DNA of 22,230 nucleotides from Intoshia linei (lineage: Eukaryota > Orthonectida > Rhopaluridae), in contig LWCA01000599.1 of NCBI GenBank assembly GCA_001642005.1, forward strand, positions 1 to 22,230, given 5' to 3'. This document shows positions 1 to 9,200 of the stretch, piece by piece. Every line of letters starts with the position of its first letter. The first letter of the stretch is position 1. The translations under genes and the position numbers were made by a program. The notes below the pieces were generated by a model that saw only the letters and a list, made by a program, of their open reading frames with translations, was not told the origin of the DNA and did not search any database.

Positions 1-817
1 ATCAACATTAATTTGTAAATTTGTTTCGTCTTTTTAATGAAGCCCATAACGATTTAAACTTATTTGTGTGGTAACCTGTCAGAGTCCACAAAATTTTGTG
101 AGTGGTTTACCACGCCATGGTCGAAGCCATATAATGGAATTCTCGTATAGGATCTCCAGCCATCAGACATAATAATGGAACCAGGTTCAATGTATTCCCT
201 AATAAACAAAATATAAGTATTATTATAAAAATACATTATTGTATTGATTAAAACTTCCGCAGTTCTGTTTGGTACGAAAAGAATGAAACACTTTTTCGAC
301 TGCGATTCGACTCTACAGAAAACCCACTGTTCTGGATATAATTATCCACGGTTGTACTTTCTTTTGGAGACTTCAGTTTCGTCAATTTGAACCTCACTAC
401 CAGACCCCAATCCTTTCTGGATAATATATAATCATTGGGATACAAATATCTCTCATAAAGTTATTCCAATCAACACATGTTATAGATGACATCTTCAACT
501 CCCTATTTAGGAGTTTACGTGAAGCAACATTGAACGCCCAATAATAAATGAACTTCAGAATTTTGGAATAGATAAATGGCTTTGCTTAAATAAAGTACCT
601 ATTCGTATGGACATTTCCTTTGTGCATGGTTTTCCACAGCGCCATCTGTATCCATCAGTACTTTTTTTGTTTATTAAAGTTCATTATTTTTCCAGTCTAT
701 ACAACTTTGTGTTGATTTAATGAGCTTAAATTCTTTGCAAAACTTGATTGTTCTCTCTATATCCCTTACAATTTCATATAGAGTATCGTAATTAATGTCG
801 TTTAAGTCATGCGCCAT
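1..817 (-). pseudogene. Broken Merlin (ISXO2-like) DDE transposase
   Basis: Read on the - strand from an ATG at 817-815. It encodes an N-terminal segment ending at a stop (676-674), then in another frame DGYRWRCGKPCTKEMSIRIG from 656, followed by IYYWAFN and SSITCVDWNNFMRDIC. After a one-base frameshift near 408 it gives VQIDETEVSKRKYNRG, which holds the first catalytic Asp, then a stop, then an IMSDGWRSY segment (second Asp) and VNHSQNFVDS, then another frameshift into KSLWASLKRRNKF. Order and spacing match the Merlin/IS1595-type transposase family. The Glu normally before the xLW motif reads Lys. With two stops and two frameshifts the gene is dead. No terminal repeats were found; it may run past the left edge. 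Confidence 0.8.
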
Positions 818-1772
818 AATGATAATGAATATTTAATTATGTTAACATGCATTTACAATCATTACGTAAAGTTAAATTTAATTTTCAAATGACTGTGCTT
901 GAAATTATAAATAAAAAGTTCATATTGAGTGGGCTTAAACTAAACAAGACCACACACTGATATCAGTAATATGACAGTACAAAATCATAGGTAAAGCTTA
1001 TAGTAGACACACAATGTCATTTTTGTAAATCAAAGCCTAATTTATTTTCAAAAAAAAGTAAAAACATTAAACCTACAAAAAATTTACATATCACTCCTGT
1101 ATCCGTCAATGAATCATCTCTGGATAGCATTGACTCTATATCTCACCCTCCTTTTCATATTCACAGCCCCAAAAAATTGTAAAAGTAATTGTAAAATAAA
1201 CTTTTATTTTGATTTTGTATTCAATTCACATGATACCAATTTTGAGAAATTAATAAATCATTAATTAAAACAAAACTACGCGATATAAAATACTCAAATC
1301 TTGTTACCATCAGTGGAACGATACGCTTATCAAAAAAACATAAAGTTTTCCAAGATAGTCAATAAAAAACTGTTTTTTGATAAATTAATGTCATTTTTTG
1401 AAATCGATGTTATATATTAAAAACCATAGTTTGAATAGATGCCTCAAAATAATTTAAGTTAAATTGTATCTTTGTTAGTTAAAAAAAAATAAAAAAAACA
1501 TACAGAAAATCAAATTTAAATGTTTTCAAAAAAATATTGTTGCGTAATTATTTCGGTAACTACGCGATAGATGTCTCTGTAATTTTCAGATTATAGGTTA
1601 ACGACCAACCCCTTCACTTTCTTAATAAAATTTCCGAGATAGATTTTAAAAAATTCAAAAATGTTGCACTGTGTTATTTATAAAATTAATAATACTTTAA
1701 CATCACAAAAAAAATGTAATGTATTCAAAAAAAATAAATACGCAAAGATTTAAAAAATTTTTGTATTTTTTA
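818..1772. other. AT-rich spacer, no confident gene
   Basis: Low-complexity A/T sequence between the Merlin and Tc1-like remnants. The only open stretch noticed is a 63-codon + frame at 991-1182, with a CxxC pair near its start and a Ser/Pro/His-rich end. It has no start codon and no recognised family. Confidence 0.5.
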
Positions 1773-2908
1773 GTGTGCCAAATTATTATGTAAATGATAT
1801 TAAACAATAATTTCCTGTTAATACGAATATATATTTTTTTAAAATATTTAAATGATATAATTCATGGTATTTTAAACCAAATTCAAGCAAAAAAAATTTA
1901 ATTAAACTTTACATATTAATATACCCCCTTTCCGGGATATTACAATAAAAAGTCGTTTATCCATGGATTTCGTGAGGTTTTCAATTTTTTTTGCATCGAT
2001 TGTTTTGATTTCTTTCAAAATTGCATGCCAGACATCGTTTTTTGATTGATATTGTTTATTCCCACAGTATATTCTTCTTTTAATTATAGACCACAGATTT
2101 TTAATATAATTAAAATCAGGAGAATTTTGCGGTCAACACATTATTTTTTCTGATCCATAGCCATTTAAGAAAGATATTCTTTTTTATAACGGGATGCATG
2201 ACTTGGGGCACTATCATGCATAAAAATGAAATTTTTAAAAAAGCTTTTTCTTATTTTTTTATCCACGAACAAATGTTATGTTTTAAAAACGCGCAGTATG
2301 TGTCATAATTAATTTTGACTCATCATCTAACTTAAAAGGTCCAATAATAGTGTCTTTCACAATTCTTGCCCAAATAATTATACTCCCACCACTTAATGCA
2401 ATCTTAAACAGTTTGGTGGTGATCTGTTATTCACTAACCAACTCTTACTCCTTACTTAAAAGTAAAATTTGAAAAATTTATCTTCATGTAATTTTTAACC
2501 CAGGATAGTCGTAATTCCATGTGTCTTTTCGTTAAACATGGTTTACCTTTACCAACCGTTTTTAATATTCTGCATCTCGTAGTTTTGAATATACCAGTTA
2601 ATCCTGATGATTTAAATATCTCTAGAGAAGTGCTAAGAGGGTTTCGAACCGTTTCTATTTGAATATTTGATATATCTTTAACATATACTCCTTTGAATGA
2701 TCCCTTTACATTTCTTTTTCTCTTGTTGGAATAGTTTTCTTTATATCGACAGATTCATCGATGATCGCGTTCTAAATTTGAAGCTATCTAATTTGTAGAT
2801 ATTCCGTTATATAACATTTTCAGGATTTTATCTTTTTCGTTAACAGTAAGTAATGTTAATTTACCCATAATTATCCTAAATGTTGATTAGCATAATAATT
2901 TGGCACAC
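1773..2908 (-). mobile_element. Degraded Tc1-like transposon with TIRs and TA target sites
   Basis: The ends are exact inverted repeats: GTGTGCCAAATTATTATG at 1773-1790 and its complement at 2891-2908, each bordered by TA (1771-1772 and 2909-2910). The 1136-bp element holds a transposase remnant on the - strand. TA target duplication, size and transposase type fit the Tc1/mariner superfamily; the exact subfamily is not assigned. Confidence 0.88.
1930..2868 (-). pseudogene. Tc1-like transposase pseudogene
   Basis: Starts at the ATG 2868-2866 with MGKLTLLTVNEKDKILKM. A helix-turn-helix region follows, with stops inside it, then VGKGKPCLTKRHMELRLSWV. Downstream, in shifted frames, LSGGSIIIWARIV, FIFMHDSAPSHAS (second catalytic Asp) and SPDFNYIKNLWSIIKRR are visible. 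The segment that should carry the first Asp is missing or scrambled, and the usual catalytic Glu of IENLW is Lys. Several stops and frameshifts show it cannot encode an active enzyme. Confidence 0.85.
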
Positions 2909-3004
2909 TAAAAATTACCTAAAAATATAAAATGTTAAATAGAATGCTTTTTTTTGGGAGGTGATCATTTTTGTAACAATAAAGTTTTATATGGTCAATG
3001 ATTA
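2909..3004. other. Short AT-rich spacer
   Basis: Sequence between the right TA site of the Tc1-like element and the first block A repeat. Nothing recognisable. Confidence 0.4.
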
Positions 3005-3300
3005 AATTACGATAAAGTTTTGGCCCTGAAAATATATTTTTTTACATTTAAATTTATGATTTTAAAATCCGTATCAGAGAGTATATTTATTTAAATTCTC
3101 GAACTCGTTTGATTTTTGAAAAAAATGACAATTTGGCTTTTTGACCCGTAAAATGTGAATTTGAAAGTTTAAAATTTATCTCACTAACACCCGGAAAAAA
3201 ACTGTAATAGAAATGTGGACTTTAAAATTGTAAGACTGATAGTTATTGAAATAAGCGATAACACACACACAAACAAAACATATTATATAAGTAAAAATTA
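3005..3300 (+). repeat. Dispersed repeat block A, copy 1
   Basis: Carries the block A landmarks in order: GTTTTGGCCCTGAAAAT, TTTTTGACCCG, an aacacCC..gaaaaaCTGTAAT stretch, AATGTGGACTTT, ACACACACA and TTATATAAGTAA. The same order occurs at 6869-7110 and, more diverged, at 16091-16440. No protein or inverted ends were found. It is probably a non-autonomous element or an internal part of one. Confidence 0.65.
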
Positions 3301-3924
3301 ACTAAATTTTTATTACACATTCATTTTCATTACAATGTTGTTTTTTTAATTAATTGATGTAAAAAAAATTTAGTGAATTAATCAAACTTACAGTTTGAAT
3401 ATATACATTAGGAATTTCATAAATTACAGGTATGATCCGTTACCAATTAGTCAAATTCAAACTTATTCAAAGATAAAAGTTTTTTGATTTACGACCAATA
3501 AATATTGTTCTAAGTTTTAAACATTTTGTTTAAAATTTAATCTTTGTATACATTCTGAATATAACCATCACAAAAGGAACTATTCTTTACAAAAATATAG
3601 AAATTTATAAAACCTTAAAAACTATCGAATAATAAATGATTCTTTAGTAAACCTTAAATTCATTTAAAAAAAAAGTTGTTATTTTCACATGATGGCAATT
3701 CTCGAAAATATTTGGTAATTTATATTCATTTTTTCATTTTATTTTACAATTCAAATTCACGGGATACATTTTATATATTTAACCACTCGTTTTATTTACA
3801 AAATGTTAGTTTATGTCTACTCTAGTGGTGATAATTGATTTCCGAAAAAAAATATACTAAAATATAGAAAATTTTTCCAACTACAACTGATTTTAAAATT
3901 TAAACACCTTAAAATCATTATAAC
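3301..3924. other. AT-rich spacer, nothing recognised
   Basis: Both strands are crowded with stops; only A/T runs and weak AT palindromes are seen. Confidence 0.5.
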
Positions 3925-4070
3925 TACACTTTTTTCGATTCAAATTACAAAAGTTGATATTCAATTTAAAAAAGCTGACATTCAAATATAAAAAAATTCA
4001 TAACAAAATTCAATTTAATTTTTTTAATTTGAATGTCAGCTTGTTTTAAATTTTAATCGAAAAAGGTGTA
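3925..4070. repeat. Foldback (inverted-repeat) element
   Basis: Outer arms TACACTTTTTTCGATTCAAA (from 3925) and its near-complement ending in CGAAAAAGGTGTA at 4070 surround a perfect 16-bp inner inverted repeat, AAGCTGACATTCAAAT (3972-3987) against ATTTGAATGTCAGCTT (4027-4042). The whole 146 bp can fold into one long hairpin. It is probably a small MITE; no target duplication was identified. Confidence 0.6.
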
Positions 4071-4253
4071 GAAACATATCGTTAATTATAATACATTTAC
4101 CAGTTTTGGTTTTTGATCTTTAAAATTCAATGCTTTCAATACATTCGGATTCATGTTTAAAATTATTCGTAAAATTATTAAAATAATGAACTTTATTTTA
4201 AATTTAAAATAAAATAAAGTTATCAAATTTATCAAAATTTTCGTTCAATTAAC

Positions 4254-4735
4254 CCTTACGAGACAATTGTCATGTTTTATTTTACAGAATTGAAGGAAAC
4301 CTACGAAAACATAAATAAATGTTTGAAACTCATTAAATACTCTGAAAATTTATGGAAAATTTGCTGTGATTTGACACTGATATTTATTGTTAGCGGAACA
4401 CAAATAAGTGCTGTTAAATACCCATGGCTATTCTGTCTCTTTGATGTCACTGATAGGATTTATCATTATATAAAAATAAAATGGCCTGAGAAACCAGAAG
4501 TTGGTGTTATTGACCAGTTTAATTTTAAAGCATTACCTTTAATATCTAATTCTGAATGAATTTTACCACCACTTCACATAAAATTAGGCTTGGTTAAACA
4601 GTTTTTGACTCGATTGCACTAAATGTGTTTGATCTAAATTAACAATGGCACAAAAACGAATCTCTATTCTGAAAAAAATATTCCCAGAAATTTTAGATTC
4701 AAAATTAATAAAAGGAATCTTAAGGCCCTTCAACA
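4254..4735 (+). pseudogene. Broken multi-copy element-associated ORF (LPPLHIKLGL family)
   Basis: The open frame 4272-4559 includes LKETYENINKCLKLIKYSEN, then WKICCDLTLIF, YPWLFCLFD and HYIKIKWPEK. After a TGA at 4557-4559 the same frame gives ILPPLHIKLGLVKQF. A different frame from 4669 gives LKKIFPEILDSKLIKGIL. From memory, this order matches a family of uncharacterised, highly repeated ORFs in aphid and other invertebrate genomes, usually taken as transposon-derived. Function is unknown. The stop, loss of frame between about 4610 and 4669 and lack of a start show it is dead. Confidence 0.62.
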
Positions 4736-5130
4736 AAAAAACTCTTGAAACTCGAGAAAAAGTAAAACAACAAAGCTAATATATCCATTTATTTATTATA
4801 TTATCTTATTTTTGCTATCCGTATCCAGTGTTATCAGAAAATAAACTAATATTTACGCAAATAAATGAGAAGAATTTGAAAATGCGATTTATTTAACATT
4901 TTGTACTATCACAACTTCCATATATAGAAATAAATCAAAGATTTAAAGTCATTTTTGAGATTTTAAAGATGTAGATTCAAATAATTTTTATTTTTAAAAC
5001 TGGTCAAATGGTTTTAAAACTCATTAAATAATACTTTTAACCATTACATTTTATCGTAGAAACTTTTCAATTATATGTCTTGTAATTTTTTTAAAGTAAC
5101 TATTTACAAGATTAATGACACAGTTTTAAA
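4736..5130. other. AT-rich spacer, nothing recognised
   Basis: No coding stretch or repeat end could be supported on either strand. Confidence 0.45.
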
Positions 5131-5376
5131 ATGAGCAAGCCTATTGATCTTAAATTTTTTGGAATAAAATTTGATCGGGTAACTTGGTTTATGGTTAATC
5201 CATCGTACCCAATCAATATGACTTCACCCTTTCGTGACTATTATCATTTTTTTAATACACTGTTATATTGGCATTTTTAGTTTGTTTTTTTATTTACGGG
5301 TTCACCAAATGCTTTCATCATAAAATGGACGCGTATTAAGTGGCGATGTAAACCAGATATAGAAGAATTTTTATAA
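5131..5376 (+). pseudogene. Unrecognised membrane-protein-like fragment with one in-frame stop
   Basis: The ATG at 5131 opens a 49-codon frame beginning MSKPIDLKFFGIKFDR and continuing through WFMVNPS and FFNTLLYWHF to TAG 5278-5280. Past the TAG the same frame stays open for 31 more codons (FVFLFTGSPN ... IKWRCKPDIEEFL) to TAA 5374-5376. The composition is protein-like and the middle is hydrophobic enough for one membrane segment. The FFG...K start reminds me of insect odorant-receptor N termini, but this is weak. It could be a dead first exon of a chemoreceptor gene or chance. Confidence 0.33.
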
Positions 5377-6080
5377 TTTATCATTTACCCCAAATAGAGC
5401 TTTTTTCCTTTTCGTTTTCTCACGGAAAATAGTCCTATAAATTTTAGTAGAACATAAAGGTTATCTTAAAAATAAATAATATAATACCAAATTAATAAAT
5501 TAAATCATACAACTGAATTCAATTACGGTAAAATTTAATGTTGTTTTTTTATTTTTATATAATTGTTGTTATATAACTGAAATAATTATTATTTTGATTT
5601 TACACGCTTAAATTTATTAGCGACAATTAAAACTGATTATTCTTTGAAGATTTTATTTTTGCATTCATATAAAAAACTACATTTTTGAAATTTTCAAATA
5701 TAGTTTTAAATTTAAGAATATTTAAATTTGTCGAGAAAAGAATTCTCGAATGTAAGCACTAGTTGAATACCGTTAAACACCCTAATATACATGTATAAAT
5801 AATATGATTTTATTAGCTTATAATAAGTTTTTATATGCAGTCCCAAGATTATTTTTTTAGAAAGACAATATAGCCTATTTTACGTACCTTAATGGTACAA
5901 ATACACACTATTCTGAATACATTGTTATTCATTGTATTATTTTAATTTCATAAATTCTAAATACATTTATTAGGTTAAATGTATTGAAAATATTTAGAAT
6001 TGAGTTCATTGTATCAAATTAATTATACATTTATCTTTTATTTTTTAATCTCGTAAATTAAATAACTAAATATTTTGCAG
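5377..6080. promoter_or_regulatory. Upstream flank of the double-DNase gene
   Basis: Very AT-rich, with no other gene visible. Any promoter or 5' UTR exon of the DNase gene should lie here or further left. The AG at 6079-6080, after a T-rich tract and 8 bases before the ATG, looks like a splice acceptor. No specific core promoter element can be singled out against the A/T background. Confidence 0.3.
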
Positions 6081-6088
6081 TTATACTA

Positions 6089-6259
6089 ATGAAATTAATC
6101 AAATTTTGTGGCATAAATATATTATTATATTTTATTTCAATTTTACCATGTTTTCTGATGTTGAAATCATGTAAAACTGTAATTTTCGGATCATTTAATA
6201 TGCAAATTTTTGGAATTACAAAGTACAATAGAAATGAAGCGATGGTTTATATGAAGATG
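6089..6259 (+). CDS. Exon 1: signal peptide and start of DNase domain 1
   Basis: Encodes residues 1-57. It has basic residues near the start, a hydrophobic run at about 9-24, then the DNase I N-terminal strand motif GSFNMQIFG at 34-42, with N37 matching the family metal/DNA-site Asn. It ends in phase 0 at ATG|GTATTA. The end was set by alignment with the equivalent boundary in exon 7. Confidence 0.85.
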
Positions 6260-9200
6260 GTATTATTTTGACATGATTAACTCTATTAGAGAATTATAAT
6301 TTAATTTGAACATTAAATTGATAAAATAAATACAAAATGATAGTATATTAATTCCTGTCAGGGATTTCCTAATCTAAAATATTTTCGAAGTAACTATGAA
6401 ATTAAATTTTGTTACTAAATACATTTTACATTGCGATAAAACCGAAAAAACCTGGTTTTTAAATTTTCGGATAAATTGACAAAGCTACATCTGGGGACCC
6501 GCCATTGAGACATAATATTAAATACTATACTATTTAATGTATTAAAAATACATTCTGATTCATATATTAGATTTTAACAAGATATGATGTTATATTTTTA
6601 CAAGAAATTAGAGAAAAAAGACACAATAATGATTTAATTAGCATAGAAAAAGTTTTAATGGAAATAAACCACGAAGATGAATTTGGTTCCCAGTATAAAA
6701 TCATTTTAAGTAAAAGACTAGGTCGATCAAATTCAAAAGAAGTATATGCTTACATTTACAAGTAAACAATACCAATATTTCGAATATATTATGTATATCA
6801 AATTAAAATTGTGGTTGTGACTATTTTGTGGGTCGATTCATTTAATTTTTAGACTGTTAGAAGGGTAATGGGGTTTTGGCCCTGAAAATGTAATTTTTTT
6901 AATTTTTCCAACTTATTTGATTGTCAAAAAAAGGACAATTGGGGTTTTTGACCCGTAAGATGTGATCTTGAGAGCTTGAAATTTATTTTGCGAACACCCC
7001 AGAAAAACTGTAATTAAAATGTGGACTTTTTAAAATTTTAAGACGGGTAGTTATTTAAATAAAGTGGAACACACACACCAACAAAAATAGGGTAGCAAAT
7101 TATATAAGTAAGGATATATAATAATTTGTTTAACGTAAATCATACCAAGTACCCGTCCGTGAAGAATCTTATTCTGTGACGCTTTTCTGATTTGCATTTT
7201 AATATATTTATATTTATATATTTACTTCTATAGCAATAAAATTGTTTCAATATCTTCATACGGAACATTGATTGACAAGTCCGATGAATTTGAAAGAGAA
7301 CCATTTATTGCCAATATAAAAATAGATGAAAGTAATTGCATTATGTATAAAATGTTAATTTAAGTAATTTTATATTAATAATAATAATAATATAAAGGCA
7401 AACTGGTTTACAATTGCAATAATTATATATAATAAAAATTTTATTATTTAAAATAAAATAATAATATATTATTACCATAGTGATTATGAAAAATTTAGCA
7501 TAAATGAAATAGCTTATGTTTTCATCAATTAATGTGAACAATCATTAAATCCAAACCTACTGACCTAGACATTGTAGGCCTCTGGTGGGCCAAGTGCACC
7601 ATTTGGGAAACCTTGTGAAATTTTGGGAACCACTGTCCTAGATCCCTTCTAGGTTGTCCATTTAAATTTTTATGAAAAGTCTTCCAGATTTTTTTAAATT
7701 GAGAATTTAATATAATTTTTTTTTGACATCATAAATGTAAAATCCTGGCCCTTAAATAAGTGACGATGAGTATTACTTATCGTTATCGAAATTTTTTTTG
7801 TTTCTATTTTTGATTTTTATTTTCTGGGGAACCCTCGGGTATATTAGGTTCGACTTTATTTATCTTAAAAATGATACATTTTATATTTAATACAATTTAA
7901 TAATTATTTTGTCAGGTATGGAAGTATCATTGGTTGGAATTCACATAAAACCAGATGACGCACTTAATGAAATGAATTATTTACATAATTCAATTGAAAA
8001 ATACAAGAAGTTTTTATCTCCGGTAAATGATTTTGATATTTTCCAGGGCGTCTACTAAATAAATTATACTTATTATTTACACGATTCATTCATACATTTT
8101 TATATAACGATTAATTCGGCTCTGTTCGATGGTAAGCTTTTTTACGGAGAATTCGAAAATCTATGTATCATAAACTGGCTTTTTTATTTTTACCATTATA
8201 AAATCAGTATTGAAGATTAGATTGGAAGTTATTTAGGTGTTAGAAAGTTGTTTAAGAGCATCAGTCGGTTTTTATGTTTAAGAACTACTAATCGAGATTC
8301 TAGAATATTAAAAATATTTTCCAGCTTTAAAAAATTAATATTATACATTATTTACCTGTAGACCCGACATATTAGATATTAATAACAAACTCTGCATTCA
8401 TCTAATAATTGGGTAGTTTAGAATATCATTATATTGGGAGATTTTAATGCTGATTGCACGTATATGTCGTCAGATGATTGGAAAAATGTTAAATTTAAAC
8501 AAGACAACAACTATACTTGGTTAATAAACGATAACGAGGATACAACAGTTAATGAAAATACTCACTGTGCGTACGATCGGTATGTATATTTTTACTATTT
8601 TATACTATTTATACTAGCTTTTTGAATATCTAACTAACATCTTTTTAACATAAAAACTAAATGAGTAAAGGCGTTATACAATAAGGTGTTAACTTTTTGA
8701 TCGAATTTTATAAATTAAAAAAATATAAGGCCGCACGATATAAGAAATGCAATAAAATTAACATGTGGAGTGTTTGTTTTTAGTATTATTATAAAAATAT
8801 GGACCTACTCTGCAATTTAAAAATACCATAATATTTTAAACTGAAATTTACTATTATTATTTTTTTATGATTATTATTAATTTTATGTCGATTAACGGTG
8901 TCCTTATCTCATTCACCGTCAATGTATGTAATCGATTTAATTTTAGTAAATATTTAACGGTATTTATGGTACTGTCGTTATTTTATCCCATAAAGAAACT
9001 GAGGAACAGTATAAATGAATTTTTTCAATAAAATTAGAAGGTTTACTCTTTCGGAGTGAATTATATGGTAGAATACCAAACAGTGAAAAAATATCATAAT
9101 GATGCTCCAAACTTTTTTTAATGGTTGTATCATGATACAACTTACAACCATACAACTTTTATGGATCCAACAGTTACGAATTTTCCTTCATTGAAATTTC

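Noticed and set aside
248-445. 65-codon - ORF
   Set aside because: It is a frame shadow; the adjacent frame reads the IDETEVSKRKYNRG segment of the Merlin transposase.
7378-7480. AAT/TA-rich microsatellite-like run
   Set aside because: Short and imperfect; ordinary for this A/T background.
8434-8625. Standalone 63-codon ORF on +
   Set aside because: Its first two-thirds are exon 5 of the DNase gene; the rest reads into intron 5 past a good donor at 8580.
8964-9155. 63-codon - ORF
   Set aside because: No family signature, and it lies inside intron 5 antisense; consistent with a chance frame.
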